Shown: positions 8,493-17,226 of the stretch, piece by piece
Position numbering within the stretch: position 1 is the first letter of the stretch
How the letters are laid out: the number at the start of each line of letters is the position of its first letter
Origin: Ferruginibacter sp.
Lineage (GTDB): Bacteria; Bacteroidota; Bacteroidia; Chitinophagales; Chitinophagaceae
NCBI GenBank assembly: GCA_025351645.1
Contig: JANXVN010000057.1
Span: 1-35,403, forward strand
DNA: 35,403 nucleotides
Direction of reading: 5' to 3'
Program-made: the position numbers and the translations under genes
Notes under the pieces: model-generated
Database searches by the model: none
What the model saw: the letters and a program-made list of their open reading frames with translations, nothing else
What the model was told of the DNA's origin: nothing

Positions 8493-10826
8493 TTATTTAA
8501 AGTGTTCATACTTATCCGCTGCGTTAAGCGGTATTCTTATATCTAATTCACATCCGTTACCTTGGCTAGATTTAAGCATAAAATTCCCTGTCAATAATTC
8601 AACCCTTTTTTTAATATTATTTAGGCCGATACCCCCCAGGTAATTTAGTTTGTTAATCCCAATCCCATTATCATGTATGTTCAGGCGTATATAGTTCTTT
8701 CTATTTTCAAGGGTAATATTAATTTCAGTTGCCTTAGCATGTTTTAAAATATTTGTAATTTGTTCCTGCAAAATCCTGTAAAGATTTAATTGTATATTAC
8801 TGGTTGTGTAAATGTTGTTTATTTTATCATGTGTAAATTTTATTATAAACTGATTATTCATATTTATTAGCTGAAGTAATTTGTTAAAGGATTCTACTAA
8901 ATTTTTATCATCAAGCCCAATAGGTGCAAGCCAATGCGAAAGCCTGCGGATTTCTTTTATGGCAAGATGAAGGTATTCGATGGATTGATTAATTTGTGGC
9001 AACTGGTTTCTATCAACTTTTTCTTGCGCCATGCCAAGGCTTAGTAAGGTGCCGGCAAGTATTTGGTTTACATTATCATGTAATTCTGCACTAATTTGAA
9101 AACGTTCTTTTTCTTGTGTATTGATTATGGCCAGCGTTAAGTCTTTATCTTTTAGTTTACGTATAGTAACATCCCGCAGTACAGCAATACAATGGGTATA
9201 ATTTCCACTGCTATCAATTACAGGAGAAATGCACATATTATTCCAAAATATTTCTCTATTATTTTTATAGCTCATAACTTCAATTTCACAACTCTCTTTA
9301 TTTTCTATAGCATTTTTTAATCTTAACCATTCATTTTTGTTAGTCTGTACGCCAGAAAATATTTGTAAAGTTTTACTTTTTATATCATCTTTTGTAAACC
9401 CTGAAACCGTTAGCAATGCATCATTAGAATAAATAATTTTGTGCGAGGAATAGCTACTATTTTTAATTTCAATTATTATAACTGCATCTTTAATATGGCT
9501 GATAACCGATTCGAATAATTGCAACCTTTGGCCTTCGATTATTTGTTTAGCAAGAAATTTATTTTTTTCATCTTCATAAATTTTTTGTTGCGTTATATCC
9601 CCGATAACGCCTATTAGTTTGATAGGCTTTTTAAATTTATCAAAAATAACCTTACCGTGTATTTTTAGCCAGTGCAGGCTTTTATCCTTATGTATAATCC
9701 TGGTTTCATAAGCGAGTTTACCTGATACAAAAGCTTCTTTAAAAACTGTTTTCCTGATAGGTGTATCTCCGGGATATAATATCGCTATAAAATCTTCAGA
9801 TTTTAAATTACCTTCTAAATTTATCAATTTATAAAATTGCTTATTGCCGGTTACTTTATTTGTTATCAAGTTTACCTCATAAGTACCTAATTCTGCGGAG
9901 GCTATGGCAATCCTGGCTTTTAATTCATTTACAACTGTTTTATTTCTTTTTTCTACTATAGAAGTTATGTCATCGGCAATAGCAATAATGCCAATGATAT
10001 GGCCCATTTCATCTTTTAAGGGCTGATAAATAAATTTTACAAACAGCTGTTTTAATTTTTTATGGCGTTTTAACTTTAACGGATGTTCCTGCGATATAAA
10101 GGGAATGCCTGTTTCACATACCTGGTCTAATAATTCTTTAAATCCTTGGTCAGCGGTTTCTGGCAGAGCCGTAAAAACCGGTAAGCCTATTACTTCCTCC
10201 ATCGATGTTTTTCCCCAAAATTCCAGCATTTTTTCATTGGCAGATTCAATAATATAGTCTTTGCCCTTGAATATACAAATTGCTACAGGGGCATGCAATA
10301 AAATGAGGCTATACTGCCTGGTAAGCCATTGTTGACTAATAACTTTTTTTGTTGTTTCGTTACAAGTAACAAAAACACCATTTATTATACCGTCATCATT
10401 ATGTATGGGAGTGTAAGCAACTGTCCAATCTACTTGTTCTAATTTACCATTCCTAAAAATGGGGATTAACTGATTTTCATTAGAAGTAGCAACGCCGGAA
10501 AAGACTTTTAAAATAAGTGGGTGGATGATTGGCCATATTTCTTGCCAGCAATCCTTTCCTTTTTGGCCAAGTGCCAGCGGATGTTTTCCATTATCGCCAA
10601 GTAATTGGCAGTATGCGTCATTATAAAATTGGATAAGGTCAGTTCCCCACCAAACAAACATAGGCTGCACAGATGCCAATAATAATCGAAGTATACATTG
10701 AAGGCTCTTGGGCCATTTTTCTAAAGGGCCAAGATTTGTTTGCGACCAATCAAAACTGCGTGTAAGTGAACCCATATCTCCACCTCCGGGCAGCAGATCT
10801 TGCGCAGAATTTTTTTGTTTATGCAT
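8493..10826 (-). CDS. Multi-PAS sensor histidine kinase (HisKA_3 type), orphan
   Basis: 777 residues, no signal peptide and no clear membrane segment, so a cytoplasmic sensor is likely. At least four PAS/PAC-like segments occupy about residues 25-560: an N-terminal one with FDWSQTNLGPLEKWP, then ones around 175-290, 305-420 and 445-560. The dimerisation/phosphoacceptor helix carries ELHDN with the candidate phospho-His at ~583, the HisKA_3 (NarL/LuxR-partner) form. The ATPase domain shows an N-box (LQEQITNILKHA, ~690), DNGIGI (~719) and GIGLNNIKKRVELL. The expected partner is a DNA-binding response regulator, but none lies in the window. The signal sensed is unknown. The start at 10826 keeps the whole first PAS region, including the conserved GGGDMG. 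Confidence 0.9.
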   Translation of the reverse strand: MHKQKNSAQDLLPGGGDMGSLTRSFDWSQTNLGPLEKWPKSLQCILRLLLASVQPMFVWWGTDLIQFYNDAYCQLLGDNGKHPLALGQKGKDCWQEIWPIIHPLILKVFSGVATSNENQLIPIFRNGKLEQVDWTVAYTPIHNDDGIINGVFVTCNETTKKVISQQWLTRQYSLILLHAPVAICIFKGKDYIIESANEKMLEFWGKTSMEEVIGLPVFTALPETADQGFKELLDQVCETGIPFISQEHPLKLKRHKKLKQLFVKFIYQPLKDEMGHIIGIIAIADDITSIVEKRNKTVVNELKARIAIASAELGTYEVNLITNKVTGNKQFYKLINLEGNLKSEDFIAILYPGDTPIRKTVFKEAFVSGKLAYETRIIHKDKSLHWLKIHGKVIFDKFKKPIKLIGVIGDITQQKIYEDEKNKFLAKQIIEGQRLQLFESVISHIKDAVIIIEIKNSSYSSHKIIYSNDALLTVSGFTKDDIKSKTLQIFSGVQTNKNEWLRLKNAIENKESCEIEVMSYKNNREIFWNNMCISPVIDSSGNYTHCIAVLRDVTIRKLKDKDLTLAIINTQEKERFQISAELHDNVNQILAGTLLSLGMAQEKVDRNQLPQINQSIEYLHLAIKEIRRLSHWLAPIGLDDKNLVESFNKLLQLINMNNQFIIKFTHDKINNIYTTSNIQLNLYRILQEQITNILKHAKATEINITLENRKNYIRLNIHDNGIGINKLNYLGGIGLNNIKKRVELLTGNFMLKSSQGNGCELDIRIPLNAADKYEHFK

Positions 10827-11263
10827 GGTAAAAAATTAAATTTTTTAATTTTTTCAGAAGCAAATTATTTTACTTAATAGGTAAGGCTAAATATAAAAAA
10901 TATAAGTATATTTTATCGCAATACTGCAAAATAATACATTTATTTTAAAGCATAATGGCTTAACAAAATTGTACATATATATAACTTAACGGTTTTAAAG
11001 TATCATAATAAATCAATGCCATTAAGTTAAGGCTTTCCCCATCTTTTGGTGAGGTTTAGGGTGAGATTAAGGTAAACACTAAAATCCATAATTTAATGGC
11101 TTTCTAACATTAATACTTACTGTATTTTATACCCTAAAACATTTAAGCATTCTTTAAAAAATAGATAATTGTTTTGCACACAGTGGCAATTTTTCAATAG
11201 AATCATAAAAAAACCAGGACGCCACATCTCGCATTGCATTAAACAATAAAGTATAAAAATAGC
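10827..11263. other. Intergenic with repeat copy
   Basis: A/T-rich spacer upstream of the kinase and downstream of the His-rich gene. It holds a solitary repeat end at 10981-10992 (ATAACTTAACGG, inverted orientation) and the full copy at 11015-11100. No gene was seen. Confidence 0.5.
11015..11100 (+). repeat. MITE/REP-like dispersed repeat, copy B
   Basis: The left end GCCATTAAGTTAAGG and the right end ATAATTTAATGGC form imperfect terminal inverted repeats. The core CCCCATCTTTTGGTGAGG is followed by TTAGGGTGAGAT. It aligns end to end with the copy at 12607-12696 at nearly equal length, including TTAGGGTGA and the A-rich stretch before the right end. It is non-coding and lies between genes. 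Confidence 0.8.
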
Positions 11264-11294
11264 ATAAAAAAACCACCAAAGTGGTGGTTCTTTT
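11264..11294 (-). terminator. Rho-independent terminator of the His-rich gene
   Basis: An 8-bp stem AACCACCA (11271-11278) pairs with TGGTGGTT (11282-11289) around a 3-nt loop. Read on the minus strand it is followed at once by a run of T. It starts about 20 bases after the stop of the His-rich protein gene. Confidence 0.85.
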
Positions 11295-11309
11295 AAAGTT
11301 GTTTTTACT

Positions 11310-11507
11310 TTAAGGATGTTTTTCAGAATGCTTTTTTGAAGCTTCCTGAGCATGCTCGTGAGCAATAGCATTATGCCCCCTTGCTGCATGAGCATGATGA
11401 GATGACTTTTCATCTTCGCCAGCTACATGATGAGTGTGAGCCATTTTGTGGTGTTTAGCAGCTTCTTCATGATGTTTGGCAGCTTCTTCGTGATGTTTGT
11501 GTGTCAT
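11310..11507 (-). CDS. Small histidine-rich heptad-repeat protein
   Basis: 65 residues, 18 of them His. The N-terminal half is a seven-residue repeat of the type KHHEEAA (MTHKHHEEAAKHHEEAAKHHK), predicted to be a continuous helix with His pairs on one face. The second half (HHAHAARGHNAIAHEHAQEA) keeps paired His. There is no signal peptide, so it is cytoplasmic. Short HHEEAAKHH-type proteins are found as unannotated small genes in many bacteria; divalent-metal binding is an obvious but untested guess. A strong terminator directly after the gene supports it as a real transcript. The reading frame in the overlapping antisense/alternate frame was not accepted. Confidence 0.8.
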   Translation of the reverse strand: MTHKHHEEAAKHHEEAAKHHKMAHTHHVAGEDEKSSHHAHAARGHNAIAHEHAQEASKKHSEKHP

Positions 11508-12177
11508 ATATATATAAATTTATTTTTTTAATAAGTTCAAATATTATACCATAAGTAAGTAAAATAAATCCAATTATTATCAATGCCAGATGATGAAAAT
11601 AATTTCCCTTAATAGGGGATAATCATACCCAGATAGATATATTCTTGTACAATCTTTATTTTTTGCGCCTGGCCTTTCACCTAATCTTCTGCATAATTTT
11701 TTTGAAATTCTTTTAAGAGATATTACCGAACAATTATGGCATTAGCTGTATCTATAATTAATACCAAGAATAAAAACTCATTCCGGTAATCACTCAAAAC
11801 CTTTTTGATCCTTGCATTAAATGTCCTCCCTTCGTATTGCTTCCGTATCAGGTAATAATGCTAATTTATAATGAGAGAAGGTAAATTATACAGTAAATAA
11901 TTAGCCAATTTTTTTTTACAGGAACTAGAAAAATGCGTGCTTTCAAAGCTGTCGGTGTAGAATTTTATTTGATTAACCTAAAACTTAAAAAGTGATATTG
12001 TATGGGCACATAAAAGTATCCATTATCATATTGGGGTACTGAATGGCAGCGTATTACGTAAACAAACCTAAAATTAAGTATTGCAGCCGTAGGCGACTTG
12101 CCATTGGCAAATTAAAAAATTACAAAGAGGTAAAATAATTTAAGTGCATTAGCTTACATTTGGTTGCAACAATAACA
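11508..12177. other. Intergenic, nothing recognised
   Basis: About 670 A/T-rich bases upstream of both neighbouring genes. No coding frame, repeat copy or RNA gene was recognised. Confidence 0.4.
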
Positions 12178-12498
12178 ATGGAGCGTTTAGGCATGAATGA
12201 TATTTTAATACAGTTAAACGAATTATTTGATCGCATACCACGGCGCCACTCTGCCGATAATGTGAAAGAAATTTATAACATCCTTGATGCTTATGAAGGC
12301 TTGTTAAGACGAATTGAAACGGAACCTGCATACGAACAAGGCATTGCCCCTTTTTTCGACGAACTTGGCTCCATACAGGCCATCATAAAAAAATCAGGCG
12401 ATAACAAGGCTGGCAAAAAAACAAAAGACATTTTATTTGATGAAGCTTCGGGAAATTTAAAAGACAGCATGGAAGCATTAAAACAGCTGTATAAATAA
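12178..12498 (+). CDS. Small helical protein of unknown function
   Basis: 106 residues from ATG 12178 (MERLGMND...). A TTG at 12160 or an ATG at 12193 are alternative starts. The protein is charged and predicted mostly helical (LIQLNELFDRIPRR, EIYNILDAYEGLLRRIETE, LKDSMEALKQLYK), with no signal peptide or membrane segment. No domain was recognised. It stands alone in a gene-poor, decayed stretch, 110 bases before a full repeat copy. Codon use looks ordinary for the window, which argues for a real gene. Confidence 0.55.
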   Translation: MERLGMNDILIQLNELFDRIPRRHSADNVKEIYNILDAYEGLLRRIETEPAYEQGIAPFFDELGSIQAIIKKSGDNKAGKKTKDILFDEASGNLKDSMEALKQLYK

Positions 12499-12606
12499 CC
12501 AAGGTTGCCCTTTACATAATTTATCTACGAAGTTTGTTTTGGCGTTTGGTATTCGAAGAATAACTATCAGAAGTTAACCGCAAAATTATTTGTAAAAAAA
12601 GGAAGG

Positions 12607-12696
12607 AATGCCGTTAAGTTAAAGGCCTTTCATCTCCTTTGAAGAGGGTTAGGGTGATTTAAAAACAAACATATAAATCTCTAACTTAACGGCATT
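12607..12696 (+). repeat. MITE/REP-like dispersed repeat, copy C (best preserved)
   Basis: Perfect 15-bp terminal inverted repeats: AATGCCGTTAAGTTA at 12607-12621 and TAACTTAACGGCATT at 12682-12696. The 90-bp element has the core CATCTCCTTTGAAGAGGG, then TTAGGGTGA, then ACAAACATATAAATCTC. The last part is shared in inverted orientation with the copy at 27396-27485. Confidence 0.9.
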
Positions 12697-12728
12697 GATA
12701 TATAAATTATAAGAATACCAAAATGGGG

Positions 12729-12743
12729 TAACTTAACTGCATT
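12729..12743 (-). repeat. Solitary repeat end next to copy C
   Basis: TAACTTAACTGCATT differs from the right end of copy C by one base and lies 33 bases beyond it. This suggests a nested, partly deleted or tandem second copy. Confidence 0.6.
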
Positions 12744-12970
12744 GAAAATTTAAAGTAACGTGCCCGATTGACAAAATCGTTAATCTTACAATTATTATGA
12801 TGCAGAATATTGGAAATTAATATGTTACGGTTACAGTCAAAACTATTTTTATATTTTTTCTGTTCTTTTTACTATTAGCACCTTATTCCTTTTCTCAGTT
12901 ACCATCCTTGGTATTAGCGGACTAGGTTACCTGCTCTTTGGGATTGGTGCCATATTTATTGTATTATATT

Positions 12971-13164
12971 GAACTCATTTACCTTCCCCCATACAGCCCA
13001 AATTTAAACCTGATAGAAAGATTATGGAGGTACTTTAAAAAGAATAAATGAAAAATAAATATTTCGTCGGCTATGCAACTTTTGAAAAAGCTGTTGAAAC
13101 CTTTTTCGTTCCATTCCAAGACAGAATGGAAGACCTGAAATATTTGCTGAAATTTAAATTCTGA
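12971..13164 (+). pseudogene. IS630-family transposase C-terminal fragment
   Basis: The frame starting at 12971 encodes ELIYLPPYSPNLNLIERLWR, the conserved DDE_3 motif of IS630/Tc1-like transposases; the Glu of LIERLW is the third catalytic residue. After RYFKKNK a stop appears. A shift to the neighbouring frame restores a typical C-terminal tail (KYFVGYATFEKAVETFF...LKYLLKFKF) ending at TGA 13162-13164. The N-terminal two thirds, including the first two catalytic Asp, are absent. It is a truncated and frameshifted relic, inactive as it stands. Confidence 0.85.
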
Positions 13165-13273
13165 ATTATAAAAGTAAATTAGTAAACAATAAAATTTTAA
13201 AAAATATTGTCTTCAGTAGGGCGCTATACTGAGTTGACCGTACTTATTTTTATTTGTTCAATAGCAACTGTGA

Positions 13274-13312
13274 AGCATCTTATACAGCATATTTTTGTGT
13301 AAGATGCTTTTA
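13274..13312 (+). terminator. Stem-loop with T-run, terminator-like
   Basis: AGCATCTTATACA (13274-13286) pairs with TGTGTAAGATGCT (13296-13308) over 13 positions with one G-U pair and a 9-nt loop, then TTT. The T-run is on the plus strand, so it could end transcripts from the transposase relic side. No intact gene uses it now. Confidence 0.55.
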
Positions 13313-13500
13313 CTAAAAACCATATAAGTAATACCCTTGATTATGCAGAAGTCAATCTTTTACTTAAATTCAGGTAACGCCTTGTTTTAAAGTTTTAAGC
13401 ACACACCTTTTACCGGTTAAAATTGTTTACCGGTTACAATAACAAGCGCCTAATTCTTCTTGTACTGAATTTGTGTATGCATTGTATAGCTTTAATGCTA

Positions 13501-14365
13501 TTATATCCGGGGTAGCGGGGGCTTGCGTGGCAGTATTGCCAGGCCTGCATTATAACCTGTATTTACCCAGCCGGCAGGGGTAGTTGATGCCGGTAACGGA
13601 TCGCCAATTACTCCTGCTGTGGAAGATATCTGTAGTACCAGCCCAGTTTGGTTGGGCAGTACACCATCTATAAGGTAAAATCCATCTGCTTGTACTGGTA
13701 CTGAAGCAATGATACTATCAAATATTGGGTCGGCAAGGTTTACATATAAAGGCGCGCTTGTAAGTATACCTGCACCTGCGCCAGTGCCATTTACATTGGC
13801 CTCTGCAGGGCTGCTGCCGTCTATAATGGAATTAGCATTCAGGTCGTTCCATATGTTACCGGCTACTGATACGCCATTAACAACATGAAGGGGCTCGCCT
13901 GTTGAATCATCCAAAATATTCCCATTGCCCGATGTATTTCCAGGAAGCAAGGAATCTATGCCTGTCATGTGCCCCGTTCCCACTATGGTGGCAAGTAACT
14001 GATAAACCACTATCCGGTAATTTTGCTGGTTACTTATTGTGTGTGCTGGTATTGTGCTGCCATTCCTTATTTTAATAATAGTAACACCAGCAATGATTGT
14101 CCTGGAAAACTCATAATACAGTGGAGGCATTGTTATAGCTGCTCCCGGTACCGAAAAATTTGCAGGTAGGCTAATCGTCCATTCAACCGTATTGGGGGCT
14201 ATGGGTAGGTTACATTCTGGCCAAATGCATAATTCATGTTGATTTTTTGGTTAACAGCAATGTAACAGCACCTAAACTATTATCAAATCCAGATGATTAA
14301 GGGTTTGCCCCATAACTGGTTAATGACAGGATACAAATAGTAATAAAGGGTAATAATTTTTTCAT
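13501..14365 (-). pseudogene. Decayed secreted surface protein with SdrD_B-like domain
   Basis: Read on the minus strand. ATG at 14365 begins a normal signal peptide (MKKLLPFITICILSLTSYGA) that meets a TAA two codons later. Coding-like sequence then continues (SSGFDNSLGAVTLLLT), changes frame, and runs as INMNYAFGQNVTYP to another frame change near 14205. The longest open part (13501-14130) holds ISLPANFSVPGAAIT just upstream and an SdrD_B-like module (VSVAGNIWNDLNANSIIDG ... ADGFYLIDGVLPNQTGLVLQ ... PAGWVNTGYNAG). Near 13548 the frame shifts again: another frame reads on without a stop to 13427. At least three lesions mark it as a pseudogene of a secreted adhesin or T9SS-like surface protein. 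Confidence 0.7.
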
Positions 14366-15113
14366 TTTAATAATTTTTAGGTACAAGAAAAAGATGCCTT
14401 ATTTTATGAAAGGGTTGGTAATTTATTATCGCCGGCAGTAAACTAAATACTTACGGGGCATCCTCGTAATTAAACCTTTTTGCGCAGTATTTACTGGCAT
14501 CAATCATAATGAAGTGCAAATAATTTATTTATAATTTTTAATAAGGCAAAAGTGAATATTTTACACATTTTAATTGTAATACAATCACGCTATCCTTTGT
14601 AAAATTTCTTCTATATTATTATCTTTATTTTACTTCAATAGCTGTGGTGACCGGTTTATCGGGTTTACTGGCTATTTGGGTTGGTTGAATGCTGCTTGTA
14701 TACCATCTATAAAAAATATACACCTGGTATTTTATTTGAAGTAAGGGTATAGCAAGAAGGGCTGGGCAATTTATTAATGATATGCTTGCTTTTTAATTGG
14801 TAGATGGATACTGGCTGTATAAAGCTAAAATGAGGAATGGATGGATAGTTGATAAATTATTTTACGCCGGTTGATTTTGTTATGAGGAGCTTGTTAAAAT
14901 GATAAGACTTAAAGCAAGCCTGTGTAAAAAGATGGTAACAATAGCCCGTGTAAAAGACGTACTTACTTAATAAAACTAGTTTCCTTTGGTTCAATTATTT
15001 TTGCAGTATAGTGTAAACCACTAATGCAAGTAAACGTAGGCCTGCCAGATGAATTTGAATAACAGGCTTTTTCTTTTACCAAATAAAAGGTGCATAAAAC
15101 TGCCCATAACAAT
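14366..15113. other. Intergenic, nothing intact
   Basis: About 750 bases between the pseudogene and the GNAT gene. Short open stretches on the plus strand around 14815-14970 look like possible gene debris, but no family could be recognised. Confidence 0.4.
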
Positions 15114-15572
15114 ATGATTGAAGTAATTGACTACAACGATAAATATGCTGCTGATTTTAAAAAATTAAACCTGCAATGGCTGGATAAATATAACTTAACA
15201 GAAGCTGCAGACCTTATTGTACTTGATAACCCACGGAGCACGGTGATTGATACAGGGGGTGCTATTTATCTTGCCCAAATTGAAAATACAATAATTGGGA
15301 CTGCCGCATTGATACACGAGCATGAGGGAGTTTTTGAACTTGCTAAAATGGCTGTAAGCCCATTGTGGCAGGGAAGAGGCATTAGCAGGCTGTTAATAGA
15401 AAAATGTATTGAAAAGGCAAAGGTACTCGGAGCAAAAAAGATACTATTGTTTTCTAACAGCCAGTTGCAGGCTGCTATTGGTTTATATAGTAAGTATGGG
15501 TTTAAGCATGTGGAAGTAACTGACAGCCCATTTTTAACCGCCGATATTAGGATGGAGTTGGATATTGATTAG
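15114..15572 (+). CDS. GNAT-family N-acetyltransferase
   Basis: 152 residues from ATG 15114; a GTG at 15090 would add eight residues of poor quality. The GNAT core is clear: FELAKMAVSPLWQGRGISRLL is the beta4-alpha3 acetyl-CoA site with Q-G-R-G-I, and ILLFSNSQLQAAIGLYSKYGFKHVE is the motif B region. These enzymes move an acetyl group from acetyl-CoA to an amine; the acceptor cannot be told. No signal peptide is present, so it is cytoplasmic. It stands alone, with no operon partner close by. Confidence 0.85.
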   Translation: MIEVIDYNDKYAADFKKLNLQWLDKYNLTEAADLIVLDNPRSTVIDTGGAIYLAQIENTIIGTAALIHEHEGVFELAKMAVSPLWQGRGISRLLIEKCIEKAKVLGAKKILLFSNSQLQAAIGLYSKYGFKHVEVTDSPFLTADIRMELDID

Positions 15573-15749
15573 ATTTGGTATGTAATATTTTGTATAAATT
15601 ATTGTAACATATTCCTCTCTTTTATTGCTATGCCCCTTAACTAATAATAAGCTATACATTTGAGAGGGCCATCAATTTAGATTAACCTTTTGCAACAGCA
15701 TATTAGCGGTTATTGGTACATAAATTAAAACTGAAAGCACATACATTTA

Positions 15750-16859
15750 ATGGATACAGATAAAACCACTGTAGCAATACTGCAAACAAAACAGCATTTT
15801 GAAATACTCGACGGATTAAGGGGAATTGCCGCCTTGGCCATTGTAACATTTCATTTTATGGAATGGGTTTACAATCCCTCCAAAAACTTTATCGGGCATG
15901 GGTTTTTAGCTGTCGATTTCTTCTTCTGCCTTTCGGGGTTTGTTATCGGTTATGCCTATGACGGCCGTATAGCAAAAATGGGCGTCCTTGAATTTTTTAA
16001 ATCAAGGGCCATCAGGCTTCACCCGCTGGTTATAGCAGGGTCGGTATTTGGCTTGCTGGCATTTTTGTTTGACCCATTTGGCGGTCATCCCGAATTGTAC
16101 AGTACTGGTAAAATTATCCTTGCGTTTGTTTCCTCGTTACTGCTTATTCCCATGCCTGCAATAGCCGACCGTAGTTTTAACCTGTTTAGCTTTAATGCGC
16201 CAGCCTGGTCATTGTTTTGGGAATATGTTGCCAATATAGTTTACGCATTTATGCTTTATAAAACCCGGCGAGGCTTTCTGCTGCTGATAACAATAATTTC
16301 GGGCATAGCTATTTGCCTGGTGGCTTACCGTTCGGGTAATTTATTAGGCGGCTGGAGTGGCCCAACCTTTTGGGACGGAGGCGCCCGGATAGCCTATTCG
16401 TTTTTAGCAGGGCTGCTTATTTACCGTTGCAACTGGATCATTAAAAACAAGCTGGGATTTTTTGGTATAGCCATTTTACTGTTGCTTGCCTTTGTAATGC
16501 CATCTTCAAAATTTAACTGGTTATCCGAACCTTTGGTAGTACTGTTTTACTTTCCCTTTCTGATAGCTTTGGGCGCAGGGGCTACTTTAACACGGGACTT
16601 AAAAAAGGCTTGTCTTTTTTCGGGAAAGATATCTTACCCATTGTACATGACGCATTATGCCGTGTTATGGATGTTTGGCAACTATTACCTCAGGCATAAG
16701 CCGGGCACAATGCAACTGGCTTTTATAATCATAGCAGGGCTGATATTGCTGGTTGGGGCAGCATACCTGGTGATGGTATTTTACGATATCCCCGTAAGGA
16801 AATATTTAAGCGATAAACGGAATGAAGGGCTAGCCAGGCAAAAGGAGGGTAGTGCTTAA
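15750..16859 (+). CDS. Acyltransferase 3 (OafA-like) membrane protein
   Basis: 369 residues, about ten hydrophobic segments. The family signature FEILDGLRGIAALAIVTFHF lies near the N-terminus, with FLAVDFFFCLSGFVI following. These are the conserved Arg/His-bearing regions of Acyl_transf_3 proteins, which O-acylate sugars of polysaccharides, lipids or antibiotics in the inner membrane. The C-terminus ends in a basic cytoplasmic tail. The substrate cannot be inferred, and the neighbouring genes are unrelated. Confidence 0.88.
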   Translation: MDTDKTTVAILQTKQHFEILDGLRGIAALAIVTFHFMEWVYNPSKNFIGHGFLAVDFFFCLSGFVIGYAYDGRIAKMGVLEFFKSRAIRLHPLVIAGSVFGLLAFLFDPFGGHPELYSTGKIILAFVSSLLLIPMPAIADRSFNLFSFNAPAWSLFWEYVANIVYAFMLYKTRRGFLLLITIISGIAICLVAYRSGNLLGGWSGPTFWDGGARIAYSFLAGLLIYRCNWIIKNKLGFFGIAILLLLAFVMPSSKFNWLSEPLVVLFYFPFLIALGAGATLTRDLKKACLFSGKISYPLYMTHYAVLWMFGNYYLRHKPGTMQLAFIIIAGLILLVGAAYLVMVFYDIPVRKYLSDKRNEGLARQKEGSA

Positions 16860-17226
16860 TGGTAAATTTAAAATTGTTGTTTTACCGGTATGCTATTGCT
16901 ACAAACGGGCTGCTCCACTAGAGTAATGGCAGTGCTATAATTTCCCTTAAACTAAATGAAACGGGCAAAGGAAGTACGGATACAAAAAGTGATAGGTGCA
17001 AGAAAAGGTTCTTTAATTAACAATTGCAACGGTAAGTTACCTGGCCATAAAAAATGCGTTGGCCAACCCGGTAAAAAGTATGCGGACGGAATAAGCTTTA
17101 CGGCTTTGTACGATTAAGCCTACCAAAATTAATAGCCTTCTTATTCTTTAAACTTAAAATATTTTATAAACGTTGGCAGCATTGCCAATAATCTTCAGAA
17201 AACCACTAGTTGGGTAAAAATAAAAA
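16860..17226. other. Intergenic, nothing recognised
   Basis: 367 bases. GGTAAA/TTTACC at 16861-16886 could form a weak stem after the acyltransferase stop, but without a good T-run. No gene was seen. Confidence 0.35.

Larger units (their letters stand above)
12499..12970. other. Intergenic with repeat copies and a start-less hydrophobic frame
   Basis: Contains repeat copy C and an extra repeat end. A frame open from 12784 to 12970 encodes a strongly hydrophobic stretch (SVTILGISGLGYLLFGIGAI) but has no usable start codon. It may be a remnant of a membrane protein gene. Confidence 0.4.

Noticed and set aside
10773-10790. GGAGGTGG just before an internal ATG (residue 18) of the histidine kinase
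   Set aside because: The bases encode the conserved Gly-Gly-Gly of the first PAS region. Bacteroidota make little use of Shine-Dalgarno sites, so it is likely chance.
11117-11413. 98-residue minus-strand frame overlapping the His-rich gene
   Set aside because: It runs through the terminator stem and overlaps the His-rich gene in another frame. The composition is not protein-like, so it is a shadow.
12784-12970. Hydrophobic open frame before the transposase relic
   Set aside because: It has no start codon and no recognisable family, and is noted only as intergenic content.
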